From contig CANMPD010000011.1 of the NCBI GenBank assembly GCA_947499635.1, positions 62,001 to 126,000 on the forward strand: DNA of 64,000 nt. Direction: 5' to 3'. Position 1 is the stretch's first letter, and each line of letters begins with the position of its first letter. The DNA is from an uncultured Paracoccaceae bacterium. GTDB taxonomy: Bacteria > Pseudomonadota > Alphaproteobacteria > Rhodobacterales > Rhodobacteraceae. The position numbers were made by a program, and so were the translations under genes. Below are positions 43,651 through 53,069 of this stretch, piece by piece. The notes under the pieces were generated by a model. That model saw only the letters and a list, made by a program, of their open reading frames with translations. It was not told the DNA's origin and did not search any database.

Positions 43651-43805
43651 TGTCTCTCCTTTGTGGAAAAATACCAAGTCAAAGGAGCGGAACAATTCCG
43701 CGAAAAGGCCAGCCGCTGTTGTAGACGATATAACATAAGTTGGTTAATAAGCATTAAGGAACGTTTAAAGTAGATGTGTAAGGGACGGTTTGGCCGGAGA
43801 AACTT

Positions 43806-44489
43806 ATGGCTGAGTATGAGTTGTCGGGAGAACCCCGGATCTCTGTGACTGTGCGCCGTTCGGCGCAAGCACGTAAATTATCGTTGCGAATCTCATCTCT
43901 GGACGGTCGAGTTACCCTTACAGTCCCCAAGCACACGACCGAAAAAGTGGCTCTAGGATTTGCCTATGAAAAGGCGGATTGGATTCGTGCACATTTGGCG
44001 CGAAGGCCGGCACATGTCGATATCGGAATTGGGAAATCCCTGCCGGTCGAAGGGCGTAAGAGAGAGGTTATGGCTACATCGGGGCGTAAAGTTATGTTGT
44101 CTGATGATGCAATCTCTGTGTCTGCTCACGCAACAGGGAAACGTGTGGAACGTTTCCTGCGTGAATTGGCCCGTGAGCGTTTGGTTGAAGCTTGCGATAC
44201 ATATGCACAACGATTGGGGCGTCATTATCAAAAGGTTACTTTGCGCGACACAAGATCGCGCTGGGGGTCGTGTTCATCTGCAGGACGTTTGATGTTTTCA
44301 TGGCGCCTGATTATGGCTCCGCCGTCTGTGCTGCGTTACGTTGCGGCACATGAGGTTGCGCATTTAGAGCAAATGAATCATTCGCAAGCATTTTGGGACA
44401 CTGTCACACATCTGTATGGTTCATATGAACAAGATCGCGAATGGTTGCGCAGTGATGGCAATGGTCTGCACAGATACCGGTTTGAGTAA
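43806..44489 (+). CDS. YgjP/SprT-like zinc metalloprotease (DUF45)
   Basis: This 227-aa protein has the zinc motif HEVAHLEQMNHSQAFW (HExxH plus a downstream third His) near residue 182. The DUF45-typical RDTRSRWGSCSSAGRLMFSWRLIMAPPSVLRYVAAHE precedes it. The N-terminal half is beta-rich (VRRSAQARKLSLRISSLDGRVTLTVPK), also family-typical. Such proteins are soluble proteases of unclear substrate. It is the first intact core gene after the insertion elements and is followed by a GntR regulator. Confidence 0.9.
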   Translation: MAEYELSGEPRISVTVRRSAQARKLSLRISSLDGRVTLTVPKHTTEKVALGFAYEKADWIRAHLARRPAHVDIGIGKSLPVEGRKREVMATSGRKVMLSDDAISVSAHATGKRVERFLRELARERLVEACDTYAQRLGRHYQKVTLRDTRSRWGSCSSAGRLMFSWRLIMAPPSVLRYVAAHEVAHLEQMNHSQAFWDTVTHLYGSYEQDREWLRSDGNGLHRYRFE

Positions 44490-44551
44490 AATCTCGTTGT
44501 AACGGCGTAATTGGGATTGATCTCAAGTGAATTGTGATCACATTGATGCTT

Positions 44552-45214
44552 ATGGACAATATAGCATCTGCGCGACGAAATATTTCTGACAACACGGGTT
44601 CCGCTCACGAGCAAGTTTACCGCAAATTGCGGGGGCGTATCATGCATGGTGAACTGTCGCCTGGCGCGGCGTTGACATTGCGCGGGATCGGTAAAGAATT
44701 CGGTGTCTCAATGACGCCTGCACGTGAAGCCGTGCGCCGCTTGGTGGCAGAAGGGGCATTGTTTTTATCAAGCTCTGGTCGGGTATCGACACCAGAACTC
44801 AGCAATGAGCGGATCGAAGAACTAGCAGCTTTACGCGCGCTGATTGAGGTTGAACTGGCCTCACGGGCATTGCCGCGAGCGCATATGGCTTTGATCGATC
44901 GTTTGCAACTTATCAATGGGACGGTTGCTGAGATGATCGCTAAGCGGGATGCGGTTGGTTATATTCGGACGAACCTTGAATTTCACCGCACTTTGTATCT
45001 ACGCGCTCAGGCGCCAGCCATGTTGGCAATGGCTGAAACCGTTTGGTTGCAACTTGGCCCCACAATGCGGGCGCTATATGGCCGTTTGGGCAGGACCGAA
45101 CCGCCCTATAACCACCGCCTCATTATTGCAGCACTGAAGGCCGGAGATGAACCTGGACTACGTTTGGCCCTGCGTACGGATGTCACACAGGGCTTGAGAT
45201 TGTTGACGACGTAA
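44552..45214 (+). CDS. GntR-family transcriptional regulator (FCD type)
   Basis: This 220-aa regulator has the N-terminal winged helix (HEQVYRKLRGRIMHGELSPGAALTLRGIGKEFGVSMTPAREAVRRLVAEGAL). An all-helical FCD ligand domain follows, with the metal-binding type D/H pattern (NLEFHRTLYLRAQAPAML). Such regulators respond to small carboxylates; the ligand is not clear. The start is uncertain (44534 GTG, 44546 or 44552 ATG), and none has a good ribosome site. It converges with the PBP gene, 5 nt between the ends. Confidence 0.88.
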   Translation: MDNIASARRNISDNTGSAHEQVYRKLRGRIMHGELSPGAALTLRGIGKEFGVSMTPAREAVRRLVAEGALFLSSSGRVSTPELSNERIEELAALRALIEVELASRALPRAHMALIDRLQLINGTVAEMIAKRDAVGYIRTNLEFHRTLYLRAQAPAMLAMAETVWLQLGPTMRALYGRLGRTEPPYNHRLIIAALKAGDEPGLRLALRTDVTQGLRLLTT

Positions 45215-45219
45215 GTGAA

Positions 45220-47466
45220 TTAATTTCCAAAGATGCTACGTAACAACCGATCCAACGAGCTGTCGTTCGCGGGCCTGCCCGGATTTCGGACGCCTTGGTT
45301 CAAAACATTACCAGATTGCGCACGCGAAGATTGAGGTTGAGGGGATGCGATTTGAGCTGGCTCGCGCATTGGTAACGGTCGCGGGGCTAGGCCATCATGA
45401 ATACGTACCATGGCTTCGTGCCATATTTCGGCAGGTAGTCCACCGCCGGTAACCCCGGTTAGTGGCGTGTTATCGTCGTACCCCATCCAAACGCCAGTGA
45501 CGTAATCCGCAGTAAAACCGATAAACCACGCATCCTTCGCCGCAGATGTCGTGCCAGATTTACCGGCGGCCTGCCAACCTGGGATTTGCGCCCGTTGACC
45601 TGTCCCTCCAGCGATGACTTTTTCCATCATCCAGACAAGTTCTTGGGCGGCTTGTTCGCGAATGACACGCTCTCCCAAGCCGCCGCTTGCACCAATCAAA
45701 GGCTCACTTTGGCCAACTAAACTAAGCTGTTCGACACCATAAGGCGTGACTGACGACCCGCCGTTCAAAATGCCAGCATAAGCGCCCGTCATTTCGATTA
45801 ATGTGCTTTCGGATGCCCCAAGCGCGAGGGCTGGACCATCAGCGAGGTCGTTGTTTATTCCAAATTCATCTGCAACATAACGAACCTTGTCACGTCCGAT
45901 GGCTTCGGACAGTTTCACAGCTGGAATATTCAACGAATCTCGTAGGGCCTGCGTGAGTGTAACTGGGCCGTAAAACTGTTTGGTGTAGTTTTTGGGGCAC
46001 CAGCTGCCAGATCCGGGAATGTTGAGACAATATTCGGCATCCAAAACGGTATCATAAGGGGAATACCCCATCTCTAGTGCGGCTGCGTAGACAAAGGGTT
46101 TAAAGGCTGATCCTGTCTGTCGTTTCGCTTGTGTTGCGCGGTTAAAGACGCCTGATGCACGTAAATTACGCCCACCAACCATCGCGCGTACGGCGCCATC
46201 AGCACTCATGACAACGATAGCGGCTTGGGCTTTGGAACCTGAACGTACTTTGTTTTCAAAAATATAGGTTATCGCATCCTCTGCCGCAGTTTGCAGGCGT
46301 TGATCTAATGTGGTGCGAATAACCACATCTTCGGTGGTGTCATCGCTGAGGAAGGCAGGAACCGTATCCATGACCCAATCTGCAAAATACCCGCCTGCGC
46401 GAGCTGTGGCCTTGGCGCTGAGATGTGCAGGAGCTGCATCAGCGAGCTTGCGTTGTTCTGATGTCAAATAACCTTGTTCTTCCATGAGGCGCAGCACTGT
46501 AGCAGCCCGATTGCGAGATCGTTCAAGATTTGCGGTGGGGGCAAGTGTCGAAGGCGCTGTGAGCAGCCCTGCGATCATTGCGGCTTCTGAGGCATTCACT
46601 TGGTCGGCGCTTTTGCCAAAATACCGTTGTGCGGCGGCTTCGACCCCATAAGCACCGCCACCAAGGTAGGCGCGGTTCATATAAATCGAAAGAATGTCGA
46701 TCTTGGAGTATTTGACCTCCATCGCCATGGCGAAAACCGCTTCTGTCAATTTGCGCCAGATCGACCCGCGGCGACAATCGGCCTCATAAGCGGCCTCTGA
46801 TTGCCATTTCGTGGGATCGTAAGTTACGCCAAGACACATGAGTTTGGCGGTTTGCTGGGTTATGGTAGAGCCCCCGTGACCGGAGAGGGGGCCGCGACCT
46901 TCGCGCAGGTTAATGCGTACGGCACTTGCAACACCGCGCGGTGAGACCCCGAAATGGCGGAAAAATCGTTTATCTTCGGTGGCAATAAAGGCGTTACGCA
47001 GGTGCGGTGATACGGTGTCTGCGTGCGCGACACCTCCAAATTGATCGCCCCGCCAAGCAAAAATTTCCCCCTTATCATCGAGCAGTGTTACTGAGCCATG
47101 ATTGCGCCCATCTAATAAGGTATCCACGTCTGGGAGTAGCGTGTATTGATATCCAATAGCCGCGGCGAGGCACAAGGCTGCAATACCGCCAATCCGCCAG
47201 CTAAAGGCCCATAAAAGGCGCAATATCCAACGCAAGGGTAAGAGGAGCCAACCTAGAACACCACGGCGCGTGCTTTTTGTCCGCGGTGATTTTGATTTTC
47301 GTGTCGAAGGTTTTTTGGGTTTACGGGTGGCTTTTTTAGGAGGTGTTTTCGCAGGGGCTTTAAGGTTGCGCTTTTCGGCAACCAAAGGTCCACGTCGTTT
47401 TCCTGATCCGTTGCCCGTCGTCATATGTCCTGATCCTGCGCCTTTACGTGCTTTGACTTTCTGCAT
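45220..47466 (-). CDS. PBP1A-family penicillin-binding protein (transglycosylase/transpeptidase)
   Basis: This 748-aa bifunctional peptidoglycan synthase has a Lys/Arg-rich cytoplasmic N-terminus of about 70 residues and one transmembrane helix. The GT51 transglycosylase domain follows (FIATEDKRFFRHFG, GGSTITQQTAK). The transpeptidase domain has the catalytic Ser in TGSAFKPF, the SLN triad in DSLNIPAVK and KSGTT. It ends with a Pro/Ser/Arg-rich tail. The length and very basic tail are common in Rhodobacterales PBPs. It is divergent from glnK. Confidence 0.93.
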   Translation of the reverse strand: MQKVKARKGAGSGHMTTGNGSGKRRGPLVAEKRNLKAPAKTPPKKATRKPKKPSTRKSKSPRTKSTRRGVLGWLLLPLRWILRLLWAFSWRIGGIAALCLAAAIGYQYTLLPDVDTLLDGRNHGSVTLLDDKGEIFAWRGDQFGGVAHADTVSPHLRNAFIATEDKRFFRHFGVSPRGVASAVRINLREGRGPLSGHGGSTITQQTAKLMCLGVTYDPTKWQSEAAYEADCRRGSIWRKLTEAVFAMAMEVKYSKIDILSIYMNRAYLGGGAYGVEAAAQRYFGKSADQVNASEAAMIAGLLTAPSTLAPTANLERSRNRAATVLRLMEEQGYLTSEQRKLADAAPAHLSAKATARAGGYFADWVMDTVPAFLSDDTTEDVVIRTTLDQRLQTAAEDAITYIFENKVRSGSKAQAAIVVMSADGAVRAMVGGRNLRASGVFNRATQAKRQTGSAFKPFVYAAALEMGYSPYDTVLDAEYCLNIPGSGSWCPKNYTKQFYGPVTLTQALRDSLNIPAVKLSEAIGRDKVRYVADEFGINNDLADGPALALGASESTLIEMTGAYAGILNGGSSVTPYGVEQLSLVGQSEPLIGASGGLGERVIREQAAQELVWMMEKVIAGGTGQRAQIPGWQAAGKSGTTSAAKDAWFIGFTADYVTGVWMGYDDNTPLTGVTGGGLPAEIWHEAMVRIHDGLAPRPLPMREPAQIASPQPQSSRAQSGNVLNQGVRNPGRPANDSSLDRLLRSIFGN

Positions 47467-47725
47467 ACCCGTCGTAGGGGTTAACTAAAAGCATTTAAAA
47501 TGGACGAACGGGCGTTAGAGATGCCCGATGGAAAGGCAGTTTTCCGCTTAAAGACTTTTTCATTTTGATTAATTTTTAATCAATTCAACCTCACGGAGTC
47601 GAATTATAGGTCAATCGCTCAGAAACTGAGCGTCTTTACCTTAGAGTAATATTTTCAAGCCCTGCCTCACGGGGTCTTGTTTGACATGCAATCAACGGGC
47701 GGGGAGCCCGGGAAAAGGTGTTGAG

Positions 47726-48064
47726 ATGAAATTGATCATAGCAGCCATCAAACCCTTCAAGCTGGAGGAGGTCCGCGAAGCGCTGACCGATATCGGTGTA
47801 TCAGGACTGATGGTAACTGAAATCAAAGGCTTTGGCGCACAAGCAGGGCATACCGAAATCTACCGTGGAGCCGAGTACGAAGTAAATTTCGTACCAAAGG
47901 TGAAGCTGGAAATTGTTGTCGCATCAGAGCTGGCCGACCAAGTTGTCGAAACCATAACCAAGACCGCCCGTACGGGTAAGATTGGTGATGGTAAGATATT
48001 TGTACTCGATGTCGCACAGGCTGTGCGCGTGCGTACTGGCGAAACCAATCAAGACGCCCTCTAA
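47726..48064 (+). CDS. glnK: PII nitrogen regulatory protein GlnK
   Basis: This 112-aa PII protein from the ATG at 47726 carries the uridylylation Tyr51 in the T-loop ([19 protein letters not shown]) and the conserved C-terminal [24 protein letters not shown]. It senses 2-oxoglutarate, ATP and uridylylation and blocks AmtB when nitrogen is rich. amtB follows after 32 nt, so they form the classic glnK-amtB operon. The 259-bp upstream gap has a hairpin (47616-47632) but no clear sigma-54 site that I could identify. Confidence 0.96.
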   Translation: MKLIIAAIKPFKLEEVREALTDIGVSGLMVTEIKGFGAQAGHTEIYRGAEYEVNFVPKVKLEIVVASELADQVVETITKTARTGKIGDGKIFVLDVAQAVRVRTGETNQDAL

Positions 48065-48096
48065 ACGGCGCTCATTCCTTAAAGGACGTGAAACGA

Positions 48097-49428
48097 ATGA
48101 CGAAACTAAAGCTTTCCCTCGCCACGGCGGCGCTGGCGGTATTGCCAGGTCTTGCCTTGGCACAGGATGTTGCGCCGGGCGTAAATCCCTCTACTGATAC
48201 TGTATTTATATTAAACACACTGCTGTTCCTCATCGGCGGCTTCTTGGTCTTCTTCATGGCGGCAGGTTTTGCTATGCTCGAAGCAGGCCTCGTGCGGTCT
48301 AAAAATGTTGCAATGCAGCTAACGAAAAACTTGGCGTTGTTTTCTCTGGCGTCGATTGTTTATTGGCTCATTGGCTACAACCTGATGTACCCACTGGGCA
48401 CATGGAACATCGAAGGCGTTCTGTCCGGTGTTTGGGGTCCTGGTATCCTCGAAGCTGTTGGCGTGACTGCTGACGCAGCGGATGACTATTCTTATGCATC
48501 TACTGGTTCAGACTTTTTCTTCCAGTTGATGTTCTGCGCAGCAACAGCGTCGATCGTGTCCGGAACATTGGCTGAACGTATTAAACTGTGGCCTTTCCTG
48601 GTTTTCACAGTCGTTTTGACAGGTGTCATTTATCCGTTGCAAGCGTCTTGGAAATGGGGCGGTGGTTTCTTGGATGCAGCTGGCTTCCTCGACTTTGCGG
48701 GTTCAACTGTTGTTCACTCTGTTGGCGGTTGGGCAGCTTTGACTGGCGCAATTATTCTTGGTCCACGTATCGGCAAATATAAAGATGGCCGTACAGTTCC
48801 AATGCCGGGTTCAAACCTAGCACTAGCCACTTTGGGTACATTTATCCTGTGGATGGGTTGGTTTGGCTTCAACGGTGGCTCTCAGTTGGCGATGGGTTCT
48901 GTTGGCGACGTTGCTGATGTGTCTCGCATCTTCTCGAACACAAATGCCGCTGCGGCCGGTGGTGCAGTTGTTGCACTGATCCTGTCACAGTTGCTGTTCA
49001 AAAAGCCCGACTTGACCATGGTTATGAATGGTGCGCTTGCAGGTCTCGTGTCTATCACTGCTGAGCCTCTGACCCCAGGATTAGGTGCCGCGACTTTGAT
49101 CGGTGCGATCGGCGGCGTGATCGTTGTCTTTGCTGTTCCATTCTTAGACAAGCTGAAAATCGACGACGTTGTTGGTGCGATCCCTGTTCACTTGGTTGCA
49201 GGTATCTGGGGTACGATTGCTGTCGTATTTACGAACTCTGACGCATCTTTGGGCACACAGCTTTACGGTATCATCGTTGTTGGCGTCTTCACCATCGTAG
49301 CATCTGCTGTCTTGTGGATGATCCTCAAAGTGACCATGGGTATCCGTGTGAGCGAAGAGGACGAGATCAATGGTCTAGATATGTCTGAACTTGGTATGGA
49401 AGCGTACCCAGAGTTCAAGTCTAGCTGA
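48097..49428 (+). CDS. amtB: Ammonium transporter AmtB
   Basis: This is an ammonium channel/transporter of 443 aa from the ATG at 48097 (a GTG at 48088 would add three residues; AAAGGA upstream fits the ATG). A signal peptide (LKLSLATAALAVLPGLALAQ) is followed by about 11 helices, with AGFAMLEAGLVRSKN, AASTIVSG-like TASIVSGTLAERIKL, DFAGSTVVHSVGGWAAL and GAIPVHLVAGIWGTIAVV. These include the twin-His pore residues (H in VVHSVGG and H in VHLVAG). It is coupled with glnK and ended by a strong terminator. Confidence 0.95.
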   Translation: MTKLKLSLATAALAVLPGLALAQDVAPGVNPSTDTVFILNTLLFLIGGFLVFFMAAGFAMLEAGLVRSKNVAMQLTKNLALFSLASIVYWLIGYNLMYPLGTWNIEGVLSGVWGPGILEAVGVTADAADDYSYASTGSDFFFQLMFCAATASIVSGTLAERIKLWPFLVFTVVLTGVIYPLQASWKWGGGFLDAAGFLDFAGSTVVHSVGGWAALTGAIILGPRIGKYKDGRTVPMPGSNLALATLGTFILWMGWFGFNGGSQLAMGSVGDVADVSRIFSNTNAAAAGGAVVALILSQLLFKKPDLTMVMNGALAGLVSITAEPLTPGLGAATLIGAIGGVIVVFAVPFLDKLKIDDVVGAIPVHLVAGIWGTIAVVFTNSDASLGTQLYGIIVVGVFTIVASAVLWMILKVTMGIRVSEEDEINGLDMSELGMEAYPEFKSS

Positions 49429-49451
49429 TCTATCTATCACTTATTGAATAT

Positions 49452-49480
49452 AAAACGGCCCCATTATTGGGGCCGTTTTT
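49452..49480 (+). terminator. Intrinsic terminator of glnK-amtB
   Basis: An 11-bp perfect stem (AAAACGGCCCC with GGGGCCGTTTT), 6-nt loop and T-run lie 24 nt after the amtB stop. Confidence 0.92.
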
Positions 49481-49565
49481 GTTATGAGGGCAGCGCGTAT
49501 AGGTGCACTTGTTGCCATGAGCGCGACACAGGCATAGCCCGACAGCAGGCCCTGTTAAATGAAAT

Positions 49566-49592
49566 CACCCCCGCTTTAGAAAAGCAGGGGTG
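49566..49592 (-). terminator. Terminator after ychF
   Basis: CACCCC-C-GCTTT pairs with AAAGC-A-GGGGTG (11 bp, one C.A mismatch, 3-nt loop), just past the ychF stop on the minus strand. The T-tract is weak. Confidence 0.65.
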
Positions 49593-49624
49593 TCAACCGT
49601 TTCGTATTAAAAGTGAGGCTGTGA

Positions 49625-50722
49625 TCAGGTGTTGAACAAAAAGTGCATGACGTCGCCATCTTTGACCAGATAGCTTTTGCCTTCGGCGCGCATCTTGCCC
49701 GCTTCTTTTGCACCAGTCTCACCATTACAAGCGACATAGTCTTCGTAAGCAATGGTTTCAGCTCGGATAAAGCCTTTTTCAAAGTCGCCATGGATCACAC
49801 CGGCAGCTTGGGGGGCGAGTGTCCCTTTGCGGATGGTCCAGGCGCGGGCCTCTTTGGGGCCTACAGTGAAGTAAGTTTCTAACTTTAGCAGGCTGTAACC
49901 CGCGCGGATCAAGCGATCCAGACCCGCTTCGGCGAGGCCCATCTCTTCGAGGAACATCGCTGCTTCATCGTCTTCAAGCTGACTTATTTCTTCTTCGATC
50001 TGGGCTGAGATGATGACATGAGAATTCCCCTGCGCTGCAGCCATTTCTGCAACTTTGGTTGATAGCTCATTGCCTTCAACGCTTTCGTTTTCGCCAACGT
50101 TGCAGACGTAAAGGACAGGTTTGGTGGTCAAAAGCTGCAGGTTCTGCCACGCTTTTAAATCGTCTTCGTCAACCTTTGCCAAGCGGGCTGGTTTGCCCTC
50201 TTCAAGCAAAGCCTGAGCCTCTGCCAAAAGCCTGTCTTGTTGCTGTGCTTCTTTGTCGTTGCCCTTGAGCTTACGAACCAGATTGGCACGGCGTTTCTCA
50301 ACGCTTTCCAGATCGGCGAGCATGAGTTCCGTTTCGATGATCTCAGCATCAGCAACAGGGTCAATGCGGTCCTCGACGTGGGTTACGTCTTTGTCGATAA
50401 AACAGCGCAGCACATGCGCGATCGCATCGACTTCGCGGATGTTGGCGAGGAATTGGTTGCCTAACCCTTCGCCCTGAGCAGCCCCTTTGACTAGGCCTGC
50501 AATGTCGACAAAAGTCATCCGAGTCGGAATGATCTGTTTGGATTGCGCGATTTCTACCAGTTTGTCCAAGCGCGCGTCGGGGACACCCACGTCACCCACG
50601 TTAGGTTCAATGGTGCAAAACGGGAAATTTGCTGCCTGAGCAGCAGCAGTTTTGGTCAAAGCATTGAACAAGGTCGATTTGCCAACATTTGGCAGACCCA
50701 CGATTCCCATTTTAAAGCCCAT
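49625..50722 (-). CDS. ychF: Ribosome-binding GTPase/ATPase YchF
   Basis: YchF is an Obg-family P-loop NTPase that prefers ATP and is linked to ribosomes and oxidative stress. The 365-aa protein has G1 GLPNVGKST at residues 8-16 and G3 [17 protein letters not shown] coiled-coil arm follows in the middle, then a C-terminal TGS domain ([40 protein letters not shown]). The length is standard. Confidence 0.96.
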   Translation of the reverse strand: MGFKMGIVGLPNVGKSTLFNALTKTAAAQAANFPFCTIEPNVGDVGVPDARLDKLVEIAQSKQIIPTRMTFVDIAGLVKGAAQGEGLGNQFLANIREVDAIAHVLRCFIDKDVTHVEDRIDPVADAEIIETELMLADLESVEKRRANLVRKLKGNDKEAQQQDRLLAEAQALLEEGKPARLAKVDEDDLKAWQNLQLLTTKPVLYVCNVGENESVEGNELSTKVAEMAAAQGNSHVIISAQIEEEISQLEDDEAAMFLEEMGLAEAGLDRLIRAGYSLLKLETYFTVGPKEARAWTIRKGTLAPQAAGVIHGDFEKGFIRAETIAYEDYVACNGETGAKEAGKMRAEGKSYLVKDGDVMHFLFNT

Positions 50723-50897
50723 ACCGGCCTCCGTTGCACATGTTTATTGCTGCTTAGGCAGTGCTGCGGTCAAAGGCAAGACTGGGATGCGTTTGTAGTG
50801 GGCTGTGAATGCGTGTTTCGCTTGATAAAATGTAAATCAGATTGATTTCCCGCTGGGTTTTCGGCACATCTGACCAAGCAACTGGAAAGGCCCGCTG

Positions 50898-51689
50898 ATG
50901 ACCCGTATTGACGCCAAATTCGCCGAACTCTCGGCCGCAGGTAAAAAAGCTTTTGTCACCTATGTGATGGCGGGTGATCCCGATTATGAAACCTCGCTTG
51001 AGGTTGTAAAAGGATTGCCAGCTGCCGGTGTTGATATTATCGAACTCGGCCTGCCTTTCACCGATCCTATGGCGGATGGTGAGACGATCCAACTTGCGGC
51101 ACAGCGTGGACTTGCTGCTGGTATGACGTTGGAACGGACACTGCAATTAGCGGCGGATTTTCGTAAAACCGATGACACCACTCCGATCGTTTTGATGGGG
51201 TATTACAATCCGATCTATTCACGTGGCGTTGATAAATTTCTTAAGGATGCCAAAGTGGCTGGGATCGATGGATTGATCGTTGTCGATTTACCGCCTGAAG
51301 AAGACAGCGAACTGTGTTTGCCTGCTCAAGCCGCGGGATTGAATTTTATTCGTTTAGCGACACCGACTACAGATGATTCACGCTTACCTAAAGTGATGCA
51401 GAATACCTCAGGGTTTGTATATTACGTCTCGATCACCGGTATTACTGGCTCCGCCGAAGCTGAAGCTGCGGATGTTGCTCCAGAGGTGGCTCGTATCAAG
51501 GCTGTGACGGATTTACCTGTGATCGTAGGTTTTGGTATTAAGACCCCAGAGCGTGCAGAAACCATCGCGTCAATCTCTGACGGTGCAGTTGTAGGATCGG
51601 CCATTGTGAGCCAGATCGCAGCTGGAAAACCCGTCAAAGAGGTTCTGGCGTTTGTCAAAACATTGGCAGATGGCGCGCACCGGGGCTGA
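50898..51689 (+). CDS. trpA: Tryptophan synthase alpha chain
   Basis: TrpA splits indole-3-glycerol phosphate to indole and glyceraldehyde-3-phosphate in the alpha2beta2 complex with TrpB. The 263-aa protein has the catalytic Glu in [15 protein letters not shown] and Asp in the same segment. It also has VDLPPEED and [13 protein letters not shown] near residue 175. A good ribosome site (GGAAAGG) lies upstream. trpB is not adjacent in this window, so the trp genes are split. Confidence 0.96.
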   Translation: MTRIDAKFAELSAAGKKAFVTYVMAGDPDYETSLEVVKGLPAAGVDIIELGLPFTDPMADGETIQLAAQRGLAAGMTLERTLQLAADFRKTDDTTPIVLMGYYNPIYSRGVDKFLKDAKVAGIDGLIVVDLPPEEDSELCLPAQAAGLNFIRLATPTTDDSRLPKVMQNTSGFVYYVSITGITGSAEAEAADVAPEVARIKAVTDLPVIVGFGIKTPERAETIASISDGAVVGSAIVSQIAAGKPVKEVLAFVKTLADGAHRG

Positions 51690-51705
51690 TAGCAGGACAG
51701 CGCTC

Positions 51706-52734
51706 TTATAGTCGCTGCCGCAACGTATCACCATATTCAATTGTTGGGGTGAGGGTGATGTGCTTTTCGATGGCGGCGTCTGTCGGGTTAAGTTGGGCGG
51801 CAAGGATCTCTGCCGCCTTACGGCCAATTTCCTGACGACAGGAATCCATGGTCGCCAGCTTGCGTGGCAGTCCCGCCAACAGCTCAACGCTGTTAAACCC
51901 CGCCAATCCTATTTTTCCAGGCACATCGATGCCTTGTTCTTGTAGATACAGCAGCCCGCCTGCGCCAATAAGGTCGTTGGAATAATACAGAAAATCCAAA
52001 TCTGGGGAGCGTTCTAACATTGCTGCAGTGATCTCACGCCCTTTGGCGAGGGCAGAGCCACCGGAATAGAACGCATGATCTTCGATTTCTATTCCTTCCT
52101 TGGCGAGGTGTTCGGTAAAGCCTTCGAAGCGTTTGCGCGCCCGGTGGTCTAGCGGCATTTTTGTACCCATGAATCCGATACGGCTATAGCCTGCTTTAAC
52201 AATGGCTTTTGCCATTTCACGGCCCGCGCGGCGGTGGGAAATACCCACCATGGCATCCACGCATTCACCGTCGGTATCCATAATTTCAACGACAGGAATC
52301 CCCGAAGCTTGTAGCATCGCGCGTGCGGCGTCAGTGTGTTCTAATCCTGCGATGATGACGCCAGAAGGGCGCCAAGATAGCATCTCATAGAGAACCTTTT
52401 CTTCTTTTTCAGGTTGATAGTCAGTGACGCCGACAACCGGTTGCAGCTCTGTGTTCTCAAGTATGTTGTTAACGCCCGTAAGAACCTCGGGAAAAACCAT
52501 ATTTGATAGAGATGGAATAATAACGGCAACTAAATTGACGCGTTTGGATGCCAAAGCTCCCGCGATTTTATTGGGGACATAGCCAATCTCTTTGGCGGCT
52601 TGCAGGACCTTTTCTCGGGTTTTTTCTGAAACATCACCGCGATTACGTAAAACACGGCTGACGGTCATTTCGGAAACGCCCGTTGCTTCAGATACGTCTC
52701 GAAGCGTCAGGGGGCGGTGTTTGATATTGCTCAC
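51706..52734 (-). CDS. LacI-family transcriptional regulator (GntR/gluconate-like)
   Basis: This 342-aa regulator starts at GTG 52734 (GGAAAGG upstream). The LacI helix-turn-helix is LTLRDVSEATGVSEMTVSRVLRNRGDVSEKT. The periplasmic-binding-like core follows, with IIPSLSNMVFPEVLTGV and VVEIMDTDGECVDAMVGISHRRAGREM, resembling gluconate regulator GntR. The ligand is therefore perhaps a sugar acid. It is leftward, downstream of the purine operon but separated by a terminator, so it need not control that operon. Confidence 0.88.
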   Translation of the reverse strand: MSNIKHRPLTLRDVSEATGVSEMTVSRVLRNRGDVSEKTREKVLQAAKEIGYVPNKIAGALASKRVNLVAVIIPSLSNMVFPEVLTGVNNILENTELQPVVGVTDYQPEKEEKVLYEMLSWRPSGVIIAGLEHTDAARAMLQASGIPVVEIMDTDGECVDAMVGISHRRAGREMAKAIVKAGYSRIGFMGTKMPLDHRARKRFEGFTEHLAKEGIEIEDHAFYSGGSALAKGREITAAMLERSPDLDFLYYSNDLIGAGGLLYLQEQGIDVPGKIGLAGFNSVELLAGLPRKLATMDSCRQEIGRKAAEILAAQLNPTDAAIEKHITLTPTIEYGDTLRQRL

Positions 52735-53069
52735 GTCAGTTGCCTTTCCACAGCAGTCGCCGAAATGTAACCAGTCCCCTAAGGCGGTACAATGGCTAAG
52801 AGTAGATTGGGAATACGGGGTTTCCGCTAACACGTATAAACTGGGAAGAATTTGAACTGTTATCGCTTGTTGAGCTCTGGAATGTTCAAAGTGGACGAAT
52901 ATGAGCGATATTGCGATTAAGATTTCGCAAAACTTGAATTTTGTCGTCTAAGAGATTTTTGGTCCGGCGATGTGGGGCGCCGCTACAAATTGCTGAGCTG
53001 TGATCAGGCTGTTGGAAACGCAAAGATCCGCCGATTGGCGGATCTTGTTATGTTTATAGTCGCGGCGGA
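52735..53069. other. Gap between LacI regulator and BMP gene
   Basis: This 335-bp gap holds the terminator of the purine operon (53023-53046). The rest should contain the regulator promoter. No gene and no clear LacI-type operator palindrome were seen. Confidence 0.5.
53023..53046 (-). terminator. Terminator of the xdh-nucleoside transporter operon
   Basis: A perfect 10-bp stem (AAGATCCGCC with GGCGGATCTT) and 4-nt loop lie 24 nt past the stop of the binding-protein gene on the minus strand. Confidence 0.75.

Larger units (their letters stand above)
38518..43681 (-). mobile_element. IS3-family insertion sequence relic, split by an IS66-type element
   Basis: This is an inactive IS3/IS51-like element read leftward. 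Its orfA/orfB 5' part lies at 43142-43650 and its orfB 3' part at 38556-38882. Joining these across one copy of CGATGTTC restores the reading order ...ELKELDFDVEHRSIGPLM... The orfB has a nonsense codon, a frameshift near SYGR and an internal deletion (AFRALNMVIA joined directly to FEQKAA). Candidate ends are TGGACCTG at 38518 and TGACTTGG on the minus strand ending at 43681, each flanked outside by AAG, a possible 3-bp target duplication. The end positions are less sure than the identity. Confidence 0.75.

Noticed and set aside
47616-47632. Palindrome CGCTCAGAAACTGAGCG upstream of glnK as an NtrC or sigma-54 site
   Set aside because: It is a good hairpin but does not match either consensus; a leftover terminator or leader hairpin is just as likely.
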